Below are positions 26,162 through 33,449 of a stretch of 33,449 nt of DNA, piece after piece; positions within the stretch are counted from its first letter, which is position 1; every line of letters starts with the position of its first letter. The notes beneath the pieces were generated by a model. That model did not search any database, was not told the origin of the DNA, and saw only the letters and a list, made by a program, of their open reading frames with translations. The position numbers and the translations under genes are program-made. This DNA comes from Acidobacteriota bacterium (GTDB lineage Bacteria > Acidobacteriota > Vicinamibacteria > Vicinamibacterales > UBA823). The stretch lies in contig PCAK01000035.1 in assembly GCA_002730525.1 (NCBI GenBank), positions 1 through 33,449 on the forward strand, in the 5' to 3' direction.

Positions 26162-26167
26162 ATTCTA
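26162..26167 (-). promoter_or_regulatory. Candidate -10 element (TAGAAT) of the peroxiredoxin gene
   Basis: On the minus strand TAGAAT lies about 50 bases before the start codon at 26113. No good -35 is seen at 17 bases, as expected for an activator-dependent promoter. Transcription starting about seven bases downstream would put the palindrome centre near -72. Confidence 0.35.
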
Positions 26168-26215
26168 GCGCCGGATCGACCCCGGCACCAGTGGCGCGCT
26201 CCTTCCGAGGGAAGG

Positions 26216-26239
26216 GAAGTGTGAGCTAGCTCACACTTC
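26216..26239. promoter_or_regulatory. 24-bp perfect palindrome matching the CRP consensus
   Basis: A perfect 12+12 palindrome with core TGTGAGCTAGCTCACA, which fits TGTGA-N6-TCACA exactly. Its centre is 114 bases before the peroxiredoxin start. It also lies four bases past the stop codon (26243-26245) of the minus-strand dehydrogenase gene, so as RNA it could form a 10-bp hairpin with loop CTAG; there is no U-tract. An operator is the better reading; a terminator is the alternative. Confidence 0.65.
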
Positions 26240-26242
26240 GGC

Positions 26243-27772
26243 CTATTGGGCGGCGATGAGATTCGTCAGATAGATCGTGTTCGACGAGCGGACCGTCACG
26301 AAGACTCGCCCCTGCTCGTCGACGCCGAAACGTTGGTCGCCTCGGCTGGCCCCGCGCCCCGCGGCGACGTAGTCATCTCCGTGGATGATCCGCGTGAAGA
26401 GGTCCGGCTCGCCGCCGTCGATGCTGGCGTACATGACGTGGAGGGTCGCCTGCGTGTCGTTGGCATCGGCCTCGAGCAACTCCCCGAAGTCGACGTGGAA
26501 GAACGCGCCGCTGGGCAGGTCGGCGAAGACGACCTGATCCTGGAACTTGGGATCGTCCGGGTCGGACGCGACAAAGCCGCCGACGATCGCCGCGCGCGGG
26601 AACGGGCCCGACCCCGGGTAGTACTTGAAGTCATGGTCGTAGATTGTCGCCGGGTACTCGACGGTGAGTGCCGGCGACGGATTCAAGCGCGACGTCCGCT
26701 CCGGGCTCCGGTCGACGTCGACCGGTCCGTCGATCGCCGGCCAGCCGTGGTTGTCGCCGACGTCGACGAGGTTCAGTTCCTCGTAGTCGTCGGCGCCGAT
26801 ATCGAAGACGAGGAGCCTCGAGGTGCCGTCGGGTTCCCGGGCGAAGGTCAGGTTCTCCGGATAGCGGAAGCCGATTGCAGCGATCTCCTCCGCGTTGCCG
26901 TCGTCGTCGAGCAACGGTCCACCATCGGCGAACGGATTGTCCTCTGGAATGGCGTAGCGGTCGTCGCCGTGCTGGAGCGGGTCGATCCGAAGGATCTTGC
27001 CGAACGGGTTGTCCGAGTCCTGGACGTGCTGCCAGTCCCAGAGGCCGCCGCCCGACCAGGTGTCGCCGAGCGGGATGTAGAGCAGGCCGTAGTCGGGGTC
27101 GCCCGGCTCGACGAACGGGTTGAAGGCTATGTGGCCCATCGAGTGGTTGTCCTGGTTCGGCCCGCTGATCTCGAACCGGATAATGTCGCGGTACGATGTC
27201 GGGTCGATCCGGCTCGGGTCGTCGGGGTCGACGGTCCACTCGGCGACGGCGAACCGGCCGATCACCCTACCGGGCTTGGTCGCCAGGTTGGCACCGCTGT
27301 AGTCCGGCTCCCGCGCGCCTGGAATCGTCGAGCGGTAGAGCGTGTAGAGCTTCCCCTCGCCCGGTGCGCCGGCGCGGCCGTAGTCGGGGTGGAAGGCGTA
27401 GTAGGAGAGGCCGCGCGTCACGAAGCGCAGCGTCGGGTCGAAATCGGGTGTCACGCCCGGTGCGGCCAGGTCGTGGAAGACGCCCAGCAGATCGCCCGAG
27501 GAGGAAAAGGCGAACAGCTTCCCCTCGTTCGTGCCGACGAAAAGTCGGCCTGAGCCGTCCTTCGCGTGATCGATGTCGATCGCGTCCGATTCCGGCCCGA
27601 CCTGCGGGTGTGTCGTGTAGGTCGTGAGTTCGAGGACCTTCGGCGAATCGATCGGCTCGGGCGCCTGGGCGAGGGCCGGCGTTGGGGCGAGTCCCACGGC
27701 GATGGCCAGACACGCCAGGGCGCGCCACGAGGGGGTTGGGCCGCGGTCGGCGCCGAGAGTGAGTTTGGTCAT
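26243..27772 (-). CDS. Secreted glucose/sorbosone dehydrogenase-like (GSDH) propeller protein
   Basis: A 509-residue exported protein with a signal peptide (about residues 16-36, ending PTPALAQAPEP). It has the propeller of PQQ-dependent soluble aldose sugar dehydrogenases: AFHPDYGRAG, GHIAFNPF, YGLLYIPLGDTW, NPFGKILRIDP, IGFRYPENLTF, VDVGDNHGWPAIDG and IVGGFV appear in the family's order. The conserved arginine/asparagine run at FRYPENLTF and the HGWP turn sit at the substrate side. In true enzymes PQQ and calcium oxidise aldoses in the periplasm; whether this member binds PQQ cannot be judged by eye, and no PQQ synthesis genes are nearby. It follows the hydrolase gene after 77 bases on the same strand. 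Confidence 0.88.
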   Translation of the reverse strand: MTKLTLGADRGPTPSWRALACLAIAVGLAPTPALAQAPEPIDSPKVLELTTYTTHPQVGPESDAIDIDHAKDGSGRLFVGTNEGKLFAFSSSGDLLGVFHDLAAPGVTPDFDPTLRFVTRGLSYYAFHPDYGRAGAPGEGKLYTLYRSTIPGAREPDYSGANLATKPGRVIGRFAVAEWTVDPDDPSRIDPTSYRDIIRFEISGPNQDNHSMGHIAFNPFVEPGDPDYGLLYIPLGDTWSGGGLWDWQHVQDSDNPFGKILRIDPLQHGDDRYAIPEDNPFADGGPLLDDDGNAEEIAAIGFRYPENLTFAREPDGTSRLLVFDIGADDYEELNLVDVGDNHGWPAIDGPVDVDRSPERTSRLNPSPALTVEYPATIYDHDFKYYPGSGPFPRAAIVGGFVASDPDDPKFQDQVVFADLPSGAFFHVDFGELLEADANDTQATLHVMYASIDGGEPDLFTRIIHGDDYVAAGRGASRGDQRFGVDEQGRVFVTVRSSNTIYLTNLIAAQ

Positions 27773-27849
27773 CGGGTTCCGAATTATAGCCGAACCGACG
27801 CCGGTCGCGCCGTGCCGGCACTTCGCGCGGCGAACGTCTTAGCGGCGGC

Positions 27850-28929
27850 TCATTCGCCCGCGGGGTGCTGGTGGCACTCGGCGATGAGCAGGTCGCGGAT
27901 GAGGTCGGTGCCGGCCCGATCGTTGTAGAGGCCGTTGACCCCTTCGTGTTCGACGCCAGGGACGACGTCGTGGCTCACCCACGGCGTGCCCTCCCGCCGA
28001 AGCAGGTCGCGGTAGTCCGCCGCGTGCGCGACCTCCATGCCGACGATCCCCTCGATGACGAACGCGATCGACGTCGTCGGGTGGGTGTAGTCGCCGTCAC
28101 CAGAGGCGACCGAGGCCTGCCTGAACATCTCGCGACTCTCGACGTCGCTCGTCGCGCACGGGCCCGACCCGGGCACGTCCCACCCGCCGGCCAGCGCGCT
28201 TCCCGCGAAGGTGCCCGCCCGCCCGCCGAAGCCGGCGTCCATCACGTTGCGACCCCAGGCCGAGCCGGCGAAAAGTTGGTCGGTCGCGTCACTTGAACAC
28301 GCCCGGTCGAGTCGTCCGAAGGGCGGACCGCCGGTGATCACCGCGGCCGAGAGGAGGTCGTCGAGGCCGTAGTGGCTCAGCATGTAGCTCGTCTGCGCGC
28401 CACCGGCGGAATGTCCGGTCGCGCAGAAGGTGGGCGACGCGTCGCCGTCCGTGAGTTCGTCGGCGATCCAGCGCGCGACGGTCGCCGAGCGGCACGCGAG
28501 CCGGGCATGTCCCTCGGCGGCTCCGGGCGCGGCGATCAACCAGCTGTCGATCCACTGAAGCTGCGTGGTCCGGAAGCCGGCGTCGCGTGTCTCCCTCACG
28601 ATCCGACCGGCTTCGGGTTCCGAGCCGTCGGCCGGCGGCGTAGCGAGCCCCTGGCCGGTCTCGTAGAGGCCGATGCCGAGGCCTCCGGTCATGAACAGGA
28701 TCGTTCCGCGCTCCGCCGCGCCGGCGATCTTGAGCCTGGCGCGTGCCGGCGAACTGACCTCCGGGCAGGTGACGGTGAACTCGTAGCAGGTCTGGCCATC
28801 GCATGGCGTCGGCCCGGCGGTGACCTCGACGGTGCCAAGGGCCCTCGGAGTCGACCCGGTCTGGGCAGTGGCAATTCCGGCGGAGGCCGCCACGAGGGCG
28901 AGCGTCAGGACGATGGCGGCTCGGGTCAT
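27850..28929 (-). CDS. Secreted cysteine-rich alpha/beta-hydrolase-fold protein
   Basis: A 359-residue exported protein with a signal peptide (about residues 1-22, ending GIATAQ). The nucleophile elbow is G172-H-S174-A-G-G, and H328 (VPGVEHEGV) is the likely catalytic histidine; the acid is not certain. The mature part has eight cysteines (C43, C48, C55, C146, C169, C211, C258, C352), an even number suggesting disulfides in the periplasm or outside. The GHSAGG elbow is seen in esterases, feruloyl esterases and PHB depolymerases, so ester hydrolysis is the best guess. It begins 15 bases after the lactate permease stop, so the two are probably co-transcribed. Confidence 0.82.
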   Translation of the reverse strand: MTRAAIVLTLALVAASAGIATAQTGSTPRALGTVEVTAGPTPCDGQTCYEFTVTCPEVSSPARARLKIAGAAERGTILFMTGGLGIGLYETGQGLATPPADGSEPEAGRIVRETRDAGFRTTQLQWIDSWLIAAPGAAEGHARLACRSATVARWIADELTDGDASPTFCATGHSAGGAQTSYMLSHYGLDDLLSAAVITGGPPFGRLDRACSSDATDQLFAGSAWGRNVMDAGFGGRAGTFAGSALAGGWDVPGSGPCATSDVESREMFRQASVASGDGDYTHPTTSIAFVIEGIVGMEVAHAADYRDLLRREGTPWVSHDVVPGVEHEGVNGLYNDRAGTDLIRDLLIAECHQHPAGE

Positions 28930-28944
28930 GGTTGTGGGTGGGCG

Positions 28945-30576
28945 TCAGGCGGACGGCACGAGTTGCGGGACGACGTAGGCGAAGATCATCGTGACCACCG
29001 CCATGAACAGCGCCAGGATGAGGCTGTGCTTCAGGGTGATCCGGAAGAGGCGGCCTTCCTCGGAGGTGGCCATGCCGGTCGCGGCGACGGCGACGGCGAT
29101 GCTCTGCAGCGAGATCATCTTCCCCATGACGCCGGTAGCGGCGTTCGTCGATGCGGTCAGGATCGGATTCAAGCCGAGCGCGTTGGCCGTTACGACCTGC
29201 AGGTTGCCGAAGAGTGCGTTCGACGCAGTGTCGCTGCCGGTCAGGAAGACGCCGGTCCAGCCGAGCATCGCGCTGAAGAAGGGGAAGAGCGATCCGGTGG
29301 CCGCGAACGCCAGGCCCAGCGTCGAGGTCATTCCCGCGTAGTTCATCACGAACGCCACCGCCAGGACCGATGCGATCGTCAGCAACGGGAACGCGAGCTG
29401 CTTCAAGACCGACCCGACGATGCCGGCGAACCGAGCCGGCGAGAGGCCGAGCAGTAGCGCCGCAGCCAACGCCGAGAGGAAGCACGAGGTGCCCGCCGCC
29501 GAGAGCCACTGGAAGTTGTAGATCGCCGCGTAGGGCGACGGCTCCGGTGTCAGCGGCGGCACCCGCAGGATCGTCTCGTGCAGGCCGGGTACAGGAATCA
29601 TCGTGCCGAGCGTATTCAGCGCGGCCGTGATCGGGGGATACCGCCACGCCAGGACGAAGACGACCAGGAGGATGTACGGGCTCCAGGCCGAGACGAGTTC
29701 ACCCGTCGTATGCGTCTGCGCGACCGATGTCGCCTCGGCGTCACCCTCGAGCCGGAAGATCCGGGTCGGCTGCCAGACCTTCATCACCAAGACCATCGCC
29801 ACCATGGCGGCGATCGACGCGAGGATGACGGCGACCTCCGGGCCGATCGTGTTCGTCACGCCGAAAAGCACAGCGGCGAAGGTCACCGCGCAGGCGGCGA
29901 CCGGCGGCAGGACCTCCAGCGCGCGGCTGAATCCCGACATGATGACGACCATGTAGGCGGGGATGACGATGGCGATCAGGGCGCACAGCCGGCCGGTCAT
30001 CGAACTCAGCGCATCCATCGGCAAGCCGGTGATGCCGGCCAGGGTGACGAGCGGGATCCCGAGCGAGCCGAACGCGACCGGCGCGGTGTTGGCCACGAGG
30101 CAGATGAACGCCGCGTAGAACGGCGAGAACCCCAGGCCGGTCAGCATCGCGGCGGCGACCGCCACCGGCGTTCCGAAACCGGCCGCGCCCTCGATGAACG
30201 CGCCGAATGCGAACCCGATCAGGACTGCCTGCAGCCGCCGGTCGTTGCTCAGCGCGCCGATCGAGTCCTTGATGATCTCGAACTTGCCCGTGTCCAGCGT
30301 GACCCGGTAGAGGATGAGCGACGCGATGACGATCCAGCCGATCGGGAAGAGGCCGAACGCCGCGCCGTAGACCATCGAGGCGCCTGCCTGCGGCACCGGC
30401 ATGCCGTAGACGCCGACCGCGAGGACGAGCGACACGGCCAGCGCGCTCAGGCCTGCGACCCAGCTTGGCTTCCGCAGGACGCCGAGCATATAGAAGAGGA
30501 TAACGAGCGGGATCGCCGCCACAAGTGTGGAGTAGCCGAGGCTACCGGCAATCGGGACGTAGTCCTGTTCCCACAT
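28945..30576 (-). CDS. lctP: L-lactate/glycolate permease (LctP family)
   Basis: A 543-residue inner-membrane transporter of the lactate permease family, importing lactate (and often glycolate) with protons. It has about 12-14 hydrophobic segments. Family blocks visible are FGAFIEGAAGFGTPVAVAAA, VANTAPVAFGSLGIPLVTLA, AFVMNYAGMTSTLGLAFA, GVFLTGSDTASNALFGNLQ and ATGVMGKMISLQSIAVA. The length is normal for the family. The ATG at 30576 is fixed by AAGGAG (30588-30583) six bases upstream; the much longer frame to 30831 is spurious. It precedes the secreted hydrolase gene by 15 bases, which could supply a hydroxy-acid released from an ester. The gene name follows family resemblance only. Confidence 0.94.
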   Translation of the reverse strand: MWEQDYVPIAGSLGYSTLVAAIPLVILFYMLGVLRKPSWVAGLSALAVSLVLAVGVYGMPVPQAGASMVYGAAFGLFPIGWIVIASLILYRVTLDTGKFEIIKDSIGALSNDRRLQAVLIGFAFGAFIEGAAGFGTPVAVAAAMLTGLGFSPFYAAFICLVANTAPVAFGSLGIPLVTLAGITGLPMDALSSMTGRLCALIAIVIPAYMVVIMSGFSRALEVLPPVAACAVTFAAVLFGVTNTIGPEVAVILASIAAMVAMVLVMKVWQPTRIFRLEGDAEATSVAQTHTTGELVSAWSPYILLVVFVLAWRYPPITAALNTLGTMIPVPGLHETILRVPPLTPEPSPYAAIYNFQWLSAAGTSCFLSALAAALLLGLSPARFAGIVGSVLKQLAFPLLTIASVLAVAFVMNYAGMTSTLGLAFAATGSLFPFFSAMLGWTGVFLTGSDTASNALFGNLQVVTANALGLNPILTASTNAATGVMGKMISLQSIAVAVAATGMATSEEGRLFRITLKHSLILALFMAVVTMIFAYVVPQLVPSA

Positions 30577-30644
30577 GGTCGGCTCCTTGGAGGCGATATC
30601 TGCTTGCGTGTTCGAAGCGGTATCGAGGATCGGCCTGATTATAG

Positions 30645-32665
30645 TCAGGGGATGGCCCAGAGCTCGTATCGGTACTCGCTCCAGGGGCCGGTCACGACCC
30701 GGATTTCGATGTCGACGACCGGCCGGCCGTCGAGGAGCTCGAGTGGAATGATGAAGTCCGCTTCGGCCCAGCGCTTGCTCGTGTTCGTAGTCGGCGAGTA
30801 CCAGACACCCGCGCGGGCGCCGTTCACCCATACCTCCGCCTCCTGGATGGCCGCCTGATCGTACAGCCGTCGCAAGCGCAGACCGGAAGTCGTGCCCTCG
30901 TCCGGCCCGTTCACCTTCAATGAAAAGTGCGACGTCTCGGCCACCGCACGCCCGCTGTCCGAGACGCCGACCGCATCATCGACACCCTCGAACTGCGCCA
31001 CGCGCTGCTCGACCGAAGTTGCGGGCACCGCGCGGTAGTCGTGCTCGGCCTCGCCCCGCGGGTCGCCGACGTCGAGCGCGTCGACCTGCCGCATCGGTGT
31101 CGGATGCTCGTAGTAATACGCGACGCTCGAGTACATGGCGGCAGCTGAATTCTCGGTGCCATGCTCGGTCGACACCCGCAGCTCCGACTGGTAGGGGACG
31201 CCACCAGGGAAGAAGCGGTATACGGTCGTCGCGGCGCTCCACTGAAAGTCGACCTGGGTGAGGTCGCGTGTGGCGGGCTGGCCGTGCATCGGCAGCGAGT
31301 AGGGGTTCATCAGCCACTCGTTCGACCACCCGCCGAGGTACTCGTCCTCGTGGCCGGTGCCGTGGAAGGCTGGCTGGCGGCGGCCGTCGACGTAGAGGCG
31401 CAGGTCGCCTTCCCACCAGCGCTTCAGCTCCGGCCGGATCGGTTCGACGGTCATCATCTGGCCGACGTAGACGCCACGCCCCCGTGTATCGAGGATGCCG
31501 TAGTCCTCGCCGTCGGTCGTCGGCCACTCCCGACGATAGCGGGCCTTGAAGTATCCGCTGGTCTCCTGAGAATAGTTCGCGTCGGCGCCGGTGCCGAGGC
31601 GGACCTCCCACCAGATCGGGGGCATCGGATCGGGGTTGGTGTTGACGAGTTCGATACGGGCGCGCTCCCAGAAGGGCATCGGCAGATAGCAGTAGTACGC
31701 CCCATTGGGGCGCATGCCGAGGGGGACCGCCCGAACCGCGGCTTCACCGAGCCCTGAACCGAAGAAACTGCCGAGCGGCACGTCGACCGAGGGCGTGGGC
31801 TGGTCGTCCCAGGAGATGCGAAGGAAGAGATGGTTGAGCTGATAGCCCGTGAGCGGCGCGAGCGGATTGAACCTGAGCGCCGTGATGGCGCCCGCGCCGG
31901 CCCACTCGAAGACCTGGGCGACGGTCGGTTCCATCTCGCCGTCGGGCATGGCCGGCGCGGACAGGTCGACGGTGCCGGAGTAGACGTCGCCCTGGATCTC
32001 GCTGTTGGGGTTCTGGCCGGGTGCGTTCCAGATGCGGGCGACCGCGCTCGTGTCCTCGTCTCCAGTCCAGCTGTCGACCCGGCGGGTCGGCGCATAGGTG
32101 TGGTAGTAAGCGTTGTAGAAGCCGACGCGGTTCTGCGTCGTGACCTTCAACCGGCGCCGAAAGGGGAACGGCAGGTGGCTGACGTGGCCGCCCGAACTGG
32201 TGAACCGGTCGAAGACGAACGGTGGGGCGAACGGGGGTTGCCTGGCCCCGAACAGTTCGTCGGCGTCGATATCGAGCCGCGGCTCCTCCTCGTTGTCGAA
32301 GTAGAACTTGATCCGGCCCCATCCGAGCGGCGCAAAGCCGCTCTCCCGGCTGGTGAACCAGAGGGTGTAGAGCGACCCGGGCCCTTCACGTCGAAGATGA
32401 CGTTCTCCCCGCGCGCGTCGACGTACAGGGCGGAGTAGGTGCCGTCGAATCCGTCGTCGTTCCCGCCCGTGCGGTCGTGGCTGGAGAGGTAGTGCGCCTG
32501 GGCGTCGGGCACGAGCAGCGGGTAGCGCTCGAATCGCGCGAGGGTGTCGAGACCAGGTCGCGGGACCTGCGCCTCGACGACCCGCGGCGGCGCTGTGCCG
32601 GCCAGCAAGAGTACGGCTGCGATCCACGCAGTGGAAGCGAGCGAGGGCATTCGATCGGTCGGCAT
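30645..32665 (-). CDS. Frameshifted secreted DUF2961 (GH172) protein
   Basis: The gene reads in two frames. From the ATG at 32665 (or 32650) a signal peptide (to about RVVEAQ) and the first 95 residues end in ENVIFDVKGPG. The next frame continues without a gap as SLYTLWFTSRESG and runs to the stop at 30645 (ELWAIP). One base is missing in CCCGGG at about 32376-32384; a fourth G restores a normal protein of about 673 residues. The region WWEGDLRLYVDG with GTGHEDEYLGGWSNEW is the DUF2961 core; members are now placed in GH172, including difructose-anhydride and D-arabinofuranosidase enzymes. A secreted glycoside hydrolase is likely; the substrate is unknown. The loss may be a sequence error, because two other single-base losses occur in G/C runs in this window. 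Confidence 0.8.
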
Positions 32666-32717
32666 CGGGCTGGGATCGCGGTGTGGCCCGGATTATAGGT
32701 CCAAACTCGGGAAGCCT

Positions 32718-32723
32718 TACAAT
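32718..32723 (+). promoter_or_regulatory. Candidate -10 element (TACAAT) before the dioxygenase-like gene
   Basis: TACAAT followed by CGCGG lies in the gap between the divergent GH172 and dioxygenase-like genes. A very similar TACAATCCGCG precedes the amidohydrolase start at 22147, which mildly supports a promoter, but no -35 is clear. Confidence 0.3.
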
Positions 32724-32797
32724 CGCGGGGTATAGCGGTCCGAGCGGACGACGAAAGCGTCGAGATCGGCTTCGACCAGATCCGATCCCATCGTTTC

Positions 32798-33127
32798 GTG
32801 GATCGATGCCGTCGGTTCCTCGACGAGATGCGGGCGACCGGACGCCTGGAGGCCCCCGACCACTGGCGGGAGCTGAATCCGGAACTGACGATCTCCGACG
32901 AGCCGTTCGCCGAGCGCCCGGCGCCGTATGCCGTTTCCGCAGCCGCCGCCAGCCGGTTCGCCGGCCAGGTGCGGGAGGAGGGCTACTCGCAGGTCGGTCC
33001 GATTGTTCCCCCGGCCGACGTCGCACGCCTGCGCGGTGGAATCGAGCGGGTCGTGGAGGCGGGGTACCCGCCGTTCTTCGTGGCGGTGTACGACGAGTTC
33101 TTTCAGATGTTCGATGGACTACAGTGA
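32798..33127 (+). pseudogene. 5' part of a phytanoyl-CoA dioxygenase-like gene, cut by an IS element
   Basis: The 109 residues resemble the N-terminus of 2-oxoglutarate/Fe(II)-dependent PhyH-like oxygenases (DHWRELNPELTISDEPFA, REEGYSQVGPIVPP, GYPPFFVAVYDEFFQMF). The iron-binding H-x-D...H core is absent because coding similarity stops at 33123, where TGACCTGACCCCC, the likely left end of an IS3-type element, supplies the stop codon. The start is uncertain: GTG at 32798 is the first standard start, but the frame is open upstream and reads plausibly (ESVEIGFDQIRSHRF), so a non-standard start or an upstream error is possible. The call rests on memory of related proteins and is moderate. Confidence 0.55.
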
Positions 33128-33449
33128 CCTGACCCCCTGAAACCGTTCCAGCCCGAGTGTTAGGATTTCGGGCGCAACGACCAGGAGGCAGGATGTCCAG
33201 GAAGCGGTACAGCACGGAGCAAATCGTCACGAAACTGCGCCAGGCCGAGGTGGAGCTGGGCCGCGGGCTGCGGGTGCCCCCCAGGTCTGCAAGAAGCTCG
33301 GGATCAGCGAGCAGACCTACTACCGGTGGCGGAAGGAGTACGGTGGCCTCCGCCTCGATCAGGCGAAGCGGCTCAAGGCGCTCGAGCTAGAGAACCCGCG
33401 GCTGAAGAAGCTGGTGGCGGACCAAGCCCTCGACAACGCGATCCTCAAA
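33125..33449 (+). mobile_element. Left end of an IS3-family insertion sequence
   Basis: The element seems to begin at TGACCTGACCCCCTGAAAC, starting with TG as IS3-family ends do, directly after the interrupted dioxygenase-like frame. Its orfA starts 68 bases inside. The rest of the element, including orfB and the right end, lies beyond the window, so the terminal repeat and target duplication cannot be checked here. Confidence 0.7.
33193..33449 (+). pseudogene. IS3-family transposase OrfA, frameshifted and cut by the window end
   Basis: The ATG at 33193 follows AGGAGG (33183-33188) and begins SRKRYSTEQIVTKLRQAEV, the usual start of IS3-family OrfA. After GLRVPP the family sequence continues in another frame: QVCKKLGISEQTYYRWRKEY (helix-turn-helix), then RLKALELENPRLKKLVADQA, the leucine-zipper region. 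A single base is missing in the six-C run at 33277-33282; a seventh C restores one frame. OrfA binds the element ends and, by programmed frameshifting with OrfB, makes the transposase. This frameshift is too early to be that programmed site. It may be decay or a sequence error. Confidence 0.8.

Noticed and set aside
28289-30858. Long open frames on both strands around the lactate permease (28289-29647 minus, 29578-30858 plus)
   Set aside because: They are Arg/His/Asp-rich and overlap the clear permease and hydrolase genes in other frames.
32666-33230. Upstream extension of the GH172 second frame to a start at 33230
   Set aside because: This part is antisense to the dioxygenase-like frame and the IS end; the true N-terminus with signal peptide is in the other frame from 32665.

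Overview
The window is GC-rich, densely coded bacterial chromosome with no tRNA, rRNA or CRISPR array that I can see. Secreted peptidases, beta-propellers, two DUF5916 outer-membrane-type proteins, Tat-exported cofactor enzymes and an ECF sigma fragment of the TALVHEAYLRL type together suggest Acidobacteriota, perhaps Vicinamibacteria. That assignment is inferred from gene content and is not proven.

Layout. (1) 64-7968, all on the minus strand: a HupE/UreJ-like membrane protein, a SAM methyltransferase, a GT-C-like membrane protein with a C-terminal discoidin-like domain, a secreted metallo-beta-lactamase-fold hydrolase, a secreted M28 peptidase and a Tat-exported FAD oxidoreductase. (2) 8124-9395: a plus-strand beta-propeller lipoprotein ending in a strong intrinsic terminator. 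(3) 9474-11765: a minus-strand S9 peptidase. (4) 11942-16939, plus strand: a GIY-YIG protein, an SDR protein with a non-canonical active site, a Tat-exported class V PLP enzyme and a DUF5916 protein; the last three are tightly spaced. (5) 17019-22037, minus strand: a second DUF5916 protein convergent with the first, a beta-propeller-like secreted protein and a DUF305 protein. (6) 22147-24424: an amidohydrolase on the plus strand converging on a membrane-anchored sulfatase-modifying-factor-fold protein. (7) 24743-25355: a scar where a CDP-alcohol phosphatidyltransferase gene loses its 3' end and runs straight into a reversed, frameshifted fragment of an ECF sigma gene. (8) 25454-32665, minus strand: a 1-Cys peroxiredoxin preceded by a perfect CRP-type palindrome, a glucose/sorbosone dehydrogenase-like protein, a cysteine-rich secreted alpha/beta hydrolase, a lactate permease and a frameshifted secreted DUF2961/GH172 protein. 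(9) 32798-33449, plus strand: the 5' part of a probable phytanoyl-CoA dioxygenase-like gene, cut by the left end of an IS3-family element whose orfA runs off the window.

Most products are predicted to be exported and to work on peptides, amino compounds or carbohydrates outside the cytoplasm, which fits a heterotroph living on organic matter. I found no defence island, biosynthetic cluster or clearly new multi-gene system. The best leads are the SDR with Ser/Arg replacing the catalytic Tyr/Lys in a compact group with an exported PLP enzyme and an outer-membrane protein; the CRP-like operator before the peroxiredoxin; the double-truncation junction near 25090; and three single-base losses in G/C runs, which may be sequence errors rather than true gene decay.
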